A DNA stretch of 18,191 bases from Candidatus Heimdallarchaeota archaeon. Its GTDB lineage: Archaea; Asgardarchaeota; Heimdallarchaeia; Heimdallarchaeales; Heimdallarchaeaceae. The position numbers and the translations under genes are program-made. The notes beneath the pieces were generated by a model. That model saw nothing but the letters and a program-made list of their open reading frames with translations, had not been told where the DNA came from and searched no databases. Positions 7,256 through 15,063 of this stretch are shown piece after piece. Location: assembly GCA_016839875.1 (NCBI GenBank), contig JAEOTK010000081.1, forward strand, positions 1 to 18,191, written 5' to 3'. Each line of letters starts with the position of its first letter. Within the stretch, counting starts at the first letter, position 1.

Positions 7256-8219
7256 ATTACTTGAACCTGATTCATATCCCCACCCTACTAATGAGGATAT
7301 CATTCTTATAGAGACCAATATCAGCTGGGTGTTCCTCACAGGTTCATATGCATACAAGATGAAAAAAGAGATAAAGTTTGGAGATGTTTTGAATTTTTCA
7401 TCAGTGGAAAAACGGAAACAAGCTTGTGAAGATGAAATAATTCTAAATAAACGCTTAGCTCCTTCTCTCTATCTCAATATTGAACCAATTAATAAAAAAG
7501 GAATAATAGATTCTCTGTCAGATGCTCCAATTGAGTTTTTAGTCAAGATGAAAGAGCTTCCTCAAGAGAATTTACTCTCAAATATAGTTCAAAAAGAATC
7601 AACACTAAAAAATCAAACAATCGAAAATATAGCAAAAAGAATAGCACAGTTTCATAAAGAAAATATAATCCATCCCAAATTCTCAATATATGATAACATC
7701 TTTGAGAAATGGGATGAAAATTTTAGGACAACGAGAACATACGATGATTTTCCTTTTGATGAAGCACTTGCAAATCGTGTCTATACCTTCTTGGAAGAGA
7801 ACAAATCCTTTTGGGAGGATAGAAAGCAAAACGGGAAAATAGTTGATGGTCATGGTGATTTGATACTAGCAAATATATTCGAAGAAGACGGAAAAATAAC
7901 AATATTTGATTGTATAGAATTCAATGAATCTTTAAGGATTCAAGATATCTTAGAAGAAGCAGCTTTTCTATCGATGGATTTGGATTATTGGAATTTAAAA
8001 CATTTATCTGATCTGTTTCTAGAAACCTATTTGTCAGAAATGGAAGAAGAAATCAATGAAATTATGCCTTTTATTCAATTTTACAAATCTTATAGAGCTT
8101 ATGTAAGAGCTAAAGTTTTCTGCTCTCAATCGATTCAAGAACAATCAACAGATAAGAAAATGCAATTACTAAAGCTAACTGAGAAATATATGAAATTGTC
8201 TTCTTCCTATATCTTTTAA
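7227..8219 (+). CDS. Aminoglycoside-phosphotransferase-fold kinase (COG2187-like)
   Basis: A 330-aa protein with an APH/protein-kinase-like fold. YPHPTNEDIILIETNISWVF and YAYKMKKEIKFG (ATP-binding Lys) form the N-lobe. The Brenner catalytic loop is VDGHGDLILANIF, followed by ITIFDCIEFNESLR and FLSMDLDY with metal-binding Asp. These blocks are diagnostic of COG2187, often the N-terminal half of a two-domain protein whose C-terminal half is a COG0645 kinase. Here the halves are separate genes with the kinase first. ATG 7227 is chosen over a TTG at 7212 because AAAGGA lies 6 nt before it. The 29-nt overlap with the kinase gene suggests translational coupling. The substrate is unknown, and antibiotic resistance should not be assumed from the family name. 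Confidence 0.85.
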   Translation: MLSQKELVNKLLEPDSYPHPTNEDIILIETNISWVFLTGSYAYKMKKEIKFGDVLNFSSVEKRKQACEDEIILNKRLAPSLYLNIEPINKKGIIDSLSDAPIEFLVKMKELPQENLLSNIVQKESTLKNQTIENIAKRIAQFHKENIIHPKFSIYDNIFEKWDENFRTTRTYDDFPFDEALANRVYTFLEENKSFWEDRKQNGKIVDGHGDLILANIFEEDGKITIFDCIEFNESLRIQDILEEAAFLSMDLDYWNLKHLSDLFLETYLSEMEEEINEIMPFIQFYKSYRAYVRAKVFCSQSIQEQSTDKKMQLLKLTEKYMKLSSSYIF

Positions 8220-8268
8220 TTATCTGAATTTTCCACTTCAACATCAAAATAGACGAAACGTGCTTTGA

Positions 8269-9114
8269 ATGAAAATTGGCTGTCATGTCTCTATTTCAGG
8301 TTCAATAGATCTAGCTTTTGATAGAGCTCAAGAAAAAGATTGTAATACATTCCAGATTTTTACAAAGAATCCAAGAAGTTGGGCAGCGAAAAAACTAACT
8401 TCTGAGGAAGTTGAGAGATTTCAATTGAAATCCCAAAAAGGAGATTTATTTCCTGTTTTTGCACATATCTCATATTTACCTAATTTAGCCTCATTAAATA
8501 TAGAAATTTACGAAAAATCACTTAATAGTTTTCTACTCGAAATAAGAAGGAGTGTATCTCTTTCTATTCCATATTTCGTAATACACTCAGGATCCTACAA
8601 GGATGGAACATTTGAAGAAGGTTTTAGTCAATATGTTTCTTCTATTCAGAAAGGTATTGAGGAAGGAGAGAAGAGAACAATAATCTTAATTGAAAATTCT
8701 GCTGGAGGGAAAAATTCTCTAACTGGTGATTTGGATGATATAGCTAAGGTACTAGATGAAATAGGTGATCCTCAAGCAGTTAAGGTATGTTTTGATACTT
8801 GTCATGCATTTGCAGCAGGATATGATTTAAGAGATGAAAGGGTTCTCAGCAAAACTATTGATCAAATAGAATCCTCAATTGGCTTGGAGAACATTGCTGT
8901 TATTCACTCAAATGATATCAAAGCAGGATTAGGCTCTCATCGAGATTTACATGAACACATTGGTTTAGGAGAAATTGGTGAAGATGGTTTCAAAGCAATG
9001 ATAAATAACAACCATCTGAAAAAGATACCATGGATTATTGAAACGCCTGTTAATGAAATTCGAGGGGATAGAGAAAATATCGCCTATCTTCTATCGCTTC
9101 TAAAAAATAAATAG
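8269..9114 (+). CDS. nfo: Endonuclease IV (AP endonuclease)
   Basis: A 281-aa TIM-barrel enzyme that cleaves DNA 5' of abasic sites and acts in base-excision repair. All nine metal ligands of the three-metal centre are visible: His66 (FAHISY), His106 (VIHSGS), Glu142 (LIENSAG), Asp176 and His179 (CFDTCHAFAAGYDL), His213 (VIHSND), Asp226 and His228 (SHRDLHEHIGLGEIG) and Glu258 (IIETP). Length and N-terminus (MKIGCHVSISGS) are standard. It follows the APH-fold kinase gene by 49 nt with no obvious promoter in the gap, so it may be the last gene of the HerA-like cluster. A convergent gene on the minus strand ends 8 nt downstream. Confidence 0.97.
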   Translation: MKIGCHVSISGSIDLAFDRAQEKDCNTFQIFTKNPRSWAAKKLTSEEVERFQLKSQKGDLFPVFAHISYLPNLASLNIEIYEKSLNSFLLEIRRSVSLSIPYFVIHSGSYKDGTFEEGFSQYVSSIQKGIEEGEKRTIILIENSAGGKNSLTGDLDDIAKVLDEIGDPQAVKVCFDTCHAFAAGYDLRDERVLSKTIDQIESSIGLENIAVIHSNDIKAGLGSHRDLHEHIGLGEIGEDGFKAMINNNHLKKIPWIIETPVNEIRGDRENIAYLLSLLKNK

Positions 9115-9117
9115 TTG

Positions 9118-9138
9118 TCCTCCTAAGTTAAAGGAGGA
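9118..9138. terminator. Inverted repeat between convergent genes
   Basis: TCCTCCT and AGGAGGA form a 7-bp stem with loop AAGTTAA, overlapping the last codons of the minus-strand gene. On the minus strand the hairpin is followed by a T-rich stretch (complement of 9101-9113), so it best serves as terminator for the zinc-ribbon membrane protein gene. Confidence 0.45.
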
Positions 9139-9710
9139 AATGCGACATTATATACAATTGTGAATATTGCTCCAAGTATAAGTGTATAAAGCCCTGCTAA
9201 GAAAGAAGGAGCTATTTTAGGTACCTTTTTCTCTCCTGGTCGGATATCGGTATCAACTACATCTCCAGTAGCTTCATCCACTGCTTGTCCAGTTGCCATT
9301 TCACTTACTATTTTCTTCTTTCTGTGTTCCTGAACCTCTGCTTTGATATTATCCCAGTTTGTATCTCCTCTTTTAAAAACTCTACCTATCCATAAACCAA
9401 CACCTTGAAAGAAGTCAAGTGACATGGATATTCCATAGATAAATGAGGTAGCTCCATAAATGATTAGGAAGAGAATAGTTGTACTTAACGAAGAACTATT
9501 GAAACCCAGACCAAAAAGTACTCCAGTTAACATAGCTGCGAACCAAAGTATTGATGCAAGTAACCATGAGGATAATGGCATTTTCATCATTTTATCATAG
9601 AGGATTCCACCTCTTGAAACATCAAAAGAATAACCACAATAAGAACATCTGAATGTTATACCATCTTCTAAAAGATTGATATCTTCTAGTTTACAGAATC
9701 TACAGTCCAT
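9123..9710 (-). CDS. Zinc-ribbon membrane protein of unknown function
   Basis: A 195-aa protein. The N-terminus carries a zinc ribbon with Cys3/Cys6 (CRFC) and Cys22/Cys25 (CSYC). Three hydrophobic helices follow at about 48-70, 77-97 and 168-189. Between the second and third lies a long charged, probably cytoplasmic loop (about 110-165) containing an acidic EATGDVVDTDIRPGE stretch. I do not recognise the family; zinc ribbons fused to membrane helices are common in archaea and often have unknown roles. It lies 89 nt downstream of the GTPase gene on the same strand. TTATATA- and AATATAAA-like sequences in the gap could be its own promoter, and AGGTG precedes the ATG at good spacing. Confidence 0.75.
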   Translation of the reverse strand: MDCRFCKLEDINLLEDGITFRCSYCGYSFDVSRGGILYDKMMKMPLSSWLLASILWFAAMLTGVLFGLGFNSSSLSTTILFLIIYGATSFIYGISMSLDFFQGVGLWIGRVFKRGDTNWDNIKAEVQEHRKKKIVSEMATGQAVDEATGDVVDTDIRPGEKKVPKIAPSFLAGLYTLILGAIFTIVYNVAFPPLT

Positions 9711-9799
9711 TTATTAACACCTTTAGCTCAAAGTAGATAAATTTAATGTCTTTATATTTGTTGTGGAAGTAACTTCTACAAGTATATAAGAATTAGGCT

Positions 9800-10732
9800 C
9801 TAATCTAAATAACCTTCAATAAACTCTTTTAATTTCTCAGTATCAACGTCTTTTTTGATATGTGCAATGTATTTGTGTATTAGATAAGCTAGTCTTCCTG
9901 CTTCAGGAAGCGCCATATCATCAGAAACAGCAACAGAGACTACATAATTGTCTTCCTCAGAAATAAAGAAGAAATGGGGATCAATTTTGATTACTTTAAA
10001 TTTCTCGTGACCAAAAATCTCATTTGCGAATCCGCTTAGTGCTTTCAGATAACCAATAAACATCCCTGTGTCATCAACTAGACTTAGAGGATCAAACATG
10101 TATAACGGTGTTCCAATAGAATCTGATACAATTACAGCTAATGGTTTTTGATTCTGTTCTTCAACAGTCTGTTTGACCTTTGAAACAAACCATTGCAGAG
10201 CATAGTTTAGATTGGCTTCACTTCTAACTGATGTTTTGAAGACTTGGAATGAAATGTCTGGGTATAATGACATTCTAGTTAATTTTAACTGATCAATGAT
10301 ATTATCAAGATCCATAGAATCTTTGAGATCAGTTTTATTAGCTAAGAAGAGAATGACTTTATCTGAAAAAACGCTTTCTAGCCAATCATCAATCATTATC
10401 CAAAACCATTTCATTGCTTCTTCTAAGTCCTCTTTATTTGTTGAATCCAGTACAAAAATTATTCCAACAGAAGTCATAACATAAGATTTCCACATGGAAG
10501 CTCGATATGATTTTTGTCCAGAAATATCAAAAATATTGAAAAGTGCATCTCCAACTTGGATTTGTTCGAAATCGAAACCGACAGTAGGTTTTGGTCTAGT
10601 GAATCTCTCCTCTTTTAACCAGTTTACTAAAGTTGTTTTTCCTGCATATGGCAAACCTATAACTGTGATTGGAATGCCTTTCTTAGTAAGCTTTAGCAGT
10701 TCTTCCATTATATTCCCTTTATCTTTGTTCAT
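9800..10732 (-). CDS. Arf-family small GTPase with C-terminal longin/roadblock-like extension
   Basis: A 310-aa protein. Residues 20-190 are an Arf/Arl/Sar-type G domain: G1 GLPYAGKT (26-33), G2 Thr50 in PTVGF, G3 DISGQ (69-73) with the catalytic Gln, followed by the Arf-like RxxxWKSYV (Trp81), G4 NKTD (132-135) and G5 TSVRSE (167-172). Nothing suggests loss of GTP binding. There is no Gly2, so Arf-style myristoylation is not expected; the short N-terminal helix MEELLKLTKKG may still touch membrane. Residues 197-310 form an extra mixed alpha/beta domain (AVIVSDSIGTPLYMF, KVIKIDPHFFFISEE, YVVSVAVSDD) that looks longin- or roadblock-like by pattern only. An internal ATG (residue 9) with AAAGGG upstream is an alternative start. 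It lies 8 nt after the 767-aa helical protein gene, so both are one transcription unit. Confidence 0.87.
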   Translation of the reverse strand: MNKDKGNIMEELLKLTKKGIPITVIGLPYAGKTTLVNWLKEERFTRPKPTVGFDFEQIQVGDALFNIFDISGQKSYRASMWKSYVMTSVGIIFVLDSTNKEDLEEAMKWFWIMIDDWLESVFSDKVILFLANKTDLKDSMDLDNIIDQLKLTRMSLYPDISFQVFKTSVRSEANLNYALQWFVSKVKQTVEEQNQKPLAVIVSDSIGTPLYMFDPLSLVDDTGMFIGYLKALSGFANEIFGHEKFKVIKIDPHFFFISEEDNYVVSVAVSDDMALPEAGRLAYLIHKYIAHIKKDVDTEKLKEFIEGYLD

Positions 10733-10740
10733 TCTTCTGT

Positions 10741-13044
10741 TTAAAGATTTAGTATAAGGTAATCAAGCGTTGAGACCATTTCTAAATATGGAGGTTCTCT
10801 TTTCTTTCTTCTATCTCTTATTGCTCCTGCATTTTCTCTACAGAACAATGATATTGTGTAAACAAGTTTAGGTAATTCCTGTTGATCCTCTAGGGATTCT
10901 GCAATTTTCCCGAGCATCTCGCTTACTTCATAAAACAATTCACTAGCATCTGAATAAAATGTGACAGCTTTGCTTTTCTTCTTGATTTTTGAATACAATT
11001 CTCCTAATATTACATTTTGTATTGCTTCGAATAATTTCTTCACAGCTGGAATGAAGGATTTTCTCCGATGTACAAAATTCCAATTAAGTTCGTTTCCTTT
11101 GATAGAAACTTCCTTATTTGCAACCAACAGTTCTTGAGTATCCATAAGAATAAGATCTAGGAGCTCATGAAATTCAGATAGTTCTTTAAATTGCTTTTCA
11201 ACAGAACCAGCAATAAATTCTGGTAATTCTTCAACTTCTGCGGAAACAGAGATTATTTCTTCAATATAGTCTCTTACATTCTTCTTGTAGGTGCTTTGAA
11301 GTCCCAGAGAAACCAGGCTTGATTCTGTTACCATTCCAACAATTTTCGTTTCAATCATACGCTCGCTGATTGATTTCTTAAGTTCCTTCACATCTTTCTT
11401 AGGTTTTTTAATCTGTGATATGCTCTGTTCAGCTTTTTTTGCAAAATAATGAGATCTTGCTCTTAGAATTAAATCTAGAACAACGTTGTTGTCAGCAAAA
11501 AGGTAAATTTTATTTTCTGCAATAATGGATTTTACATAATATCTCATTGCGTGAATTCTATGTCTTTTTGCATCTTTTTCAGGAAGGAAAGTAGGTAATA
11601 ATTCGATTGCTTTTTCTAGAAAAGAAAGTTTCTCATCTATTTCTTGTAACTCGTTAAGACTTTTGATAGGATTTTCGTCATCAACTCTTAATGAACTAAG
11701 ATGAACCTCTCCTAGTGCTGAACTCATTGCTTTAAGTGGAAAATTAAATTGTGACATTAGTCTATCAATAACATTCAAATGCGACACATCTTTCTCAAGC
11801 AGCTCATTGATTATAGTGGATGCTGAAGAGTAAATAACACTTACTCCATAGATGTAAGGGAGAGAGCCTGCTCCTTCTATTTTTTCTAATAATTTAGTAA
11901 TTTCTACAATAACCTTAACTGCTTCTTCTGTTTCTTGCTTATACAGCTTATCTACAACATCAGTATATTTGAGAGCAAGTTCTGCAATTGATTGCAGAAT
12001 CTGTAATTCTGTTTCTTCATGCTGTATACTTTCGTGAATTGTCCTGCTCTGTTGGCTCTCAGATTCGGAAAGGATTTTACATGATTTCTTGAATTCTTTC
12101 ATTGCTTCTTTATAGTAGAGTGATGCATGATTCAAATCACCACTTTCCATTGCATTTTGAGCTAGAAGCTTGAAATGTTGTACTAAAGCTATAGAACTGT
12201 GTGCTTCAACAATTGGTAGAAATTCCATTTGAATAGCCAATGCTCTATTACCTAAGGTTTCTGGTGCCTTGTTCCACAGAGAGATCGTAGATTCAAAATG
12301 CTCCTTTGCATGATTCAAAATAGAAAGCTCAGATATTGGATCTGCCCACCAGAAATCCTGTGATGCTTTCTTTGCTATATCTAATACATGAGTTAGTAAT
12401 GTAACTCCTTGAAGATAATCATACTCTCCTTTTTTTGCGAGTACTTTAGGATCACTAGAACTATCTGGTAGAGTGTCATAAATAGGTATTAGTCTCTTCA
12501 TATTTTCCAATTGAACCAAAGGCATAACAACTTGTAAGAGATCATGAGCTGTTGGAGATGGAGTCAAACCTTGTCTTTCAATAGCTGGTAGCTCATTGTT
12601 AAGAATTCTATAAAGAATAGTGTCGATTGACTCTTTTGCTGTAATATAATACGCAAATTGGCTTGTTTTTGGAGAATAATTGAAAACACCTCTATTTCTC
12701 ACCTGTGAATAAACATAAGTCAGAACACCAAGTTGTAATTCAAATTGGTTCAATGCCATTAGCTGATTACGAAAATCACCATAAAGTAATTCATGCAAAG
12801 CAAGAGGATTATCTTTTCCTTGAGAAACATCCAAAAAGACTTCATAGGTTCTCTCAACTGCCATATCTGCAAGACTATTGATTACAGAAAGATTTTGAGA
12901 ACAAGATTCAGCAAAAGTAATCCATCTTGAGGATATTTCTTTTGGTTCATCAAGCTCAGTGAATGCCTTGTAAAGGTTATCTCTTTCCAATTCCATTTCA
13001 ACAAATTTGTTAAAAGGACGTGTATCAAGTAAAGAAAGATGCAT
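10741..13044 (-). CDS. Large all-helical (TPR-like) protein cotranscribed with the Arf-like GTPase
   Basis: A 767-aa soluble protein with almost continuous predicted helix, no membrane segment and no signal peptide. I do not recognise a catalytic motif. Around residues 281-325 the alternation ALVQHFKLLAQNAMESGDLN...ASLYYKEAMKEF resembles a TPR hairpin, and the N-terminal half looks like a helical solenoid. The C-terminal half has long charged helices (for example around EEIISVSAEVEELPEF) and may be helical-bundle or coiled-coil. Length and layout recall eukaryotic solenoid scaffolds such as Bro1/ALIX-type proteins, but I see no sequence signature that proves this. The start ATG has a TATA-like box about 24 nt upstream, fitting a leaderless transcript. 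The stop lies 8 nt before the GTPase start, so an effector or regulator role for that GTPase is a reasonable guess. Confidence 0.75.
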   Translation of the reverse strand: MHLSLLDTRPFNKFVEMELERDNLYKAFTELDEPKEISSRWITFAESCSQNLSVINSLADMAVERTYEVFLDVSQGKDNPLALHELLYGDFRNQLMALNQFELQLGVLTYVYSQVRNRGVFNYSPKTSQFAYYITAKESIDTILYRILNNELPAIERQGLTPSPTAHDLLQVVMPLVQLENMKRLIPIYDTLPDSSSDPKVLAKKGEYDYLQGVTLLTHVLDIAKKASQDFWWADPISELSILNHAKEHFESTISLWNKAPETLGNRALAIQMEFLPIVEAHSSIALVQHFKLLAQNAMESGDLNHASLYYKEAMKEFKKSCKILSESESQQSRTIHESIQHEETELQILQSIAELALKYTDVVDKLYKQETEEAVKVIVEITKLLEKIEGAGSLPYIYGVSVIYSSASTIINELLEKDVSHLNVIDRLMSQFNFPLKAMSSALGEVHLSSLRVDDENPIKSLNELQEIDEKLSFLEKAIELLPTFLPEKDAKRHRIHAMRYYVKSIIAENKIYLFADNNVVLDLILRARSHYFAKKAEQSISQIKKPKKDVKELKKSISERMIETKIVGMVTESSLVSLGLQSTYKKNVRDYIEEIISVSAEVEELPEFIAGSVEKQFKELSEFHELLDLILMDTQELLVANKEVSIKGNELNWNFVHRRKSFIPAVKKLFEAIQNVILGELYSKIKKKSKAVTFYSDASELFYEVSEMLGKIAESLEDQQELPKLVYTISLFCRENAGAIRDRRKKREPPYLEMVSTLDYLILNL

Positions 13045-13063
13045 ATGAATTAGTTCTTTTCTC

Positions 13064-13075
13064 TATATTTTAAAT
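13064..13075. promoter_or_regulatory. Shared divergent TATA-like element
   Basis: TATATTTTAAAT lies in the gap between the helical-protein gene (minus, ATG 13044) and the peptidase gene (plus). It reads as a TATA box on both strands. On the minus strand it predicts a start at the ATG itself; on the plus strand it predicts a start near 13093, which favours ATG 13109 over ATG 13088 for the peptidase. Confidence 0.4.
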
Positions 13076-13108
13076 GATTTGTAGAAAATGCTTTCGAAAT
13101 GTATTAGA

Positions 13109-14248
13109 ATGAAAGCGATAGTATGCAAAAAATCTAAATATAGTCATAGTTACGAACTAATTGTGAAATCTATAGACTTTAATCAAAGACAAAAAGAAAT
13201 CCAAGATCAATTAGTTAGTGATGAAATTGATATGTTTCTTATCACTCCTTCTGTTGATTTTGGCTATTTATTCAAAGGTTTCTTTTCTTTGAGTGAAAGA
13301 CTGGTTTGTGGTGTTATCAGCACTACAGAAGATGCTAAAATAATAGCACCATCTTTTGAGAAAGAGAGAATGCAAATAGTAACAACTTTTGATGATGTTG
13401 TTACATGGAAAGAAGAAGAGGATCCATATGAAATTCTTAAGAATGCTATTTCTGGTGAACCGAAAAAAATTGCATTGGAATCTACAACACCATTTGATGT
13501 ATACTTGAGAATAAAAAAACAATTTCCAAATTCAGATTTTGTTGATGGAGGAAGTTTAGTAAAACAAATGAGAGCAATAAAGACTGAAGAAGAAATCGAA
13601 AGAATGGTCAAAGCTGCAAATTATACGAAAGATGGGGTTCTAAGTACTCTAGAAAAAATTGAGGAAGGTCAAACGGAAATTGAGGCTTTGAGATTAGCTC
13701 AAAAGGAAATGATGAATCTCTCAGGAGAAATGGCTTGGGCGATAGTTCAGTTTGGAGAAAATAGTGCAATACCTCATGGACATCCAACTAAAAGGAAATT
13801 AAAAGAAAATGAAGTAATCCTTATTGATGCTGGAACAACATGTGAACATTATTTCTCTGATATTACCATAACTACATTTTTTGGAAAAGCAACACAAGAA
13901 TTCTTAGAAATATATGAGATTGTTGAAGAAGCAAATGCAGCAGCTTTGGAAACATCAAAGGAAGGTGTTCCTGCTGAAGAAGTGGATTTTGCAGCAAGAA
14001 AAATAATCGAAGATGCAAATTATGGCAAGTATTTCACGCATAGACTTGGTCATGGGTTAGGATTAGAAGTTCATGAAGAACCATACATAGTAAAAGGTAA
14101 CAAGAATCCTCTGATTTCCGGAAATGTTCACACAGATGAACCTGGAATATATCTTCCTGGTAAATTTGGTGTTCGGATTGAAGACGATGTTTTGGTTGGC
14201 GAGAAAAGTAAGAGACTAGTAGAATTTGATAGACATATTTGGAAATAA
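13109..14248 (+). CDS. M24B metallopeptidase (Xaa-Pro dipeptidase/aminopeptidase)
   Basis: A 379-aa (386 aa from the upstream ATG 13088) pita-bread metallopeptidase that releases residues before proline. The N-terminal creatinase-like domain covers IDMFLITPSVDFGYLFKGF. The catalytic domain has the five metal ligands at, numbering from ATG 13088, Asp247 (LIDAGTT), Asp258 (FSDITIT), His322 (HRLGHGLGLEVHE), Glu351 (TDEPGIY) and Glu365 (GVRIEDDVLV). The substrate-side His in IPHGHPT is also present. All are conserved, so the enzyme should be active. Start 13109 is preferred from promoter position, though 13088 cannot be excluded. The methyltransferase gene begins 2 nt after its stop, so they form an operon. 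No signal peptide: cytoplasmic peptide recycling. Confidence 0.93.
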   Translation: MKAIVCKKSKYSHSYELIVKSIDFNQRQKEIQDQLVSDEIDMFLITPSVDFGYLFKGFFSLSERLVCGVISTTEDAKIIAPSFEKERMQIVTTFDDVVTWKEEEDPYEILKNAISGEPKKIALESTTPFDVYLRIKKQFPNSDFVDGGSLVKQMRAIKTEEEIERMVKAANYTKDGVLSTLEKIEEGQTEIEALRLAQKEMMNLSGEMAWAIVQFGENSAIPHGHPTKRKLKENEVILIDAGTTCEHYFSDITITTFFGKATQEFLEIYEIVEEANAAALETSKEGVPAEEVDFAARKIIEDANYGKYFTHRLGHGLGLEVHEEPYIVKGNKNPLISGNVHTDEPGIYLPGKFGVRIEDDVLVGEKSKRLVEFDRHIWK

Positions 14249-14250
14249 CA

Positions 14251-15030
14251 ATGAACTACACAAATTTCGACAGAGTAGCTGATGTTTATGATGAGACTAG
14301 AGCAGTTCCATCGGAAATAGTAAATAGTTTTAGTGAAAAAATTCTCAGCTTTTTACAGAGATATGACTATAAACCTCCTTATCAGATTCTTTCGATTGGA
14401 ATAGGTACTGGGAGAGTAGAATCATCATTCATTTCCAGACAAACACAACTTTTCGGAATAGACATCTCAAATCTAATGCTCAAAGAACTGAAGAAAAAAA
14501 ACACAAAAACTCCACTCTTTCTAGCAGTTGCAGATGGGGGATCCATCCCATTTCGTGATTCTTTTCATATGGTGACTGCAATTCATGTGGTTCATTTTTT
14601 TGAAGACTATCAGAAGCTTATAGAGGATTTAGAATATGTTTCACAATTTGCTGTTATCGGGGATGCATTTGTTGATTCTTATGTTCATCCTCTATTCCAA
14701 AAATACAAATCTGAAATAGAAAAACAGGGGTGGAAAAAAGTTCATGTTGGGCTCTTTAGTAATGAATTTGCTGACTTACTTAGCAGTAAAGGATACACTG
14801 TAGAGAAGGATGAAATTGCGGTTCCAATAACAATATCTAATTCTGCAATTTATGATAGCATTAAGAACAAACTATACTCTAGTCAATGGAGAATACCTGA
14901 AAAATTACACAAAAAAGCGATGAAGAGTCTTAAAGAACTTGTTAAGCACGAGGAAATCAAATTGAAAGATGATTTCTTAACCAATGCTTACTTGCTCCTC
15001 TATTTCGTTGATTTTAGAGAAAAGATATAG
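14251..15030 (+). CDS. Class I SAM-dependent methyltransferase
   Basis: A 259-aa Rossmann-fold methyltransferase. The N-terminal FDRVADVYDETRAVP block is typical of small-molecule (UbiE/COQ5-like) class I enzymes. SAM-binding motif I is ILSIGIGTGRV (46-56), the acidic end of strand 2 is in LFGIDISNLML, and motif III-like ADGGSIPF and HVVHFFED follow. The substrate cannot be deduced. Start ATG 14251 is used; a TTG at 14239 inside the preceding gene gives four further residues but has no better support. It sits 2 nt after the M24 peptidase stop, and GGA precedes the ATG. The C-terminal half (about 150-259) is helical and may be a substrate lid. Confidence 0.88.
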   Translation: MNYTNFDRVADVYDETRAVPSEIVNSFSEKILSFLQRYDYKPPYQILSIGIGTGRVESSFISRQTQLFGIDISNLMLKELKKKNTKTPLFLAVADGGSIPFRDSFHMVTAIHVVHFFEDYQKLIEDLEYVSQFAVIGDAFVDSYVHPLFQKYKSEIEKQGWKKVHVGLFSNEFADLLSSKGYTVEKDEIAVPITISNSAIYDSIKNKLYSSQWRIPEKLHKKAMKSLKELVKHEEIKLKDDFLTNAYLLLYFVDFREKI

Positions 15031-15034
15031 TAGA

Positions 15035-15051
15035 ATCTATTCTTAATAGAT
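15035..15051. terminator. Perfect inverted repeat between convergent genes
   Basis: ATCTATT and AATAGAT form a perfect 7-bp stem with a CTT loop in the 33-nt gap between the methyltransferase and hypA, which converge. It could act as a weak terminator on both strands. It is AT-rich and lacks a long T-run. Confidence 0.4.
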
Positions 15052-15063
15052 GTGAAAAATAAA

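Noticed and set aside
6653..8219. Toxin-antitoxin or antibiotic-resistance module
   Set aside because: The kinase and APH-fold motifs match the COG0645/COG2187 housekeeping-type pair, with no antitoxin-like gene or mobile context.
13264..13611. Minus-strand frames inside the M24 peptidase gene
   Set aside because: They lie opposite an unambiguous conserved enzyme and encode low-complexity hydrophobic or serine-rich peptides.
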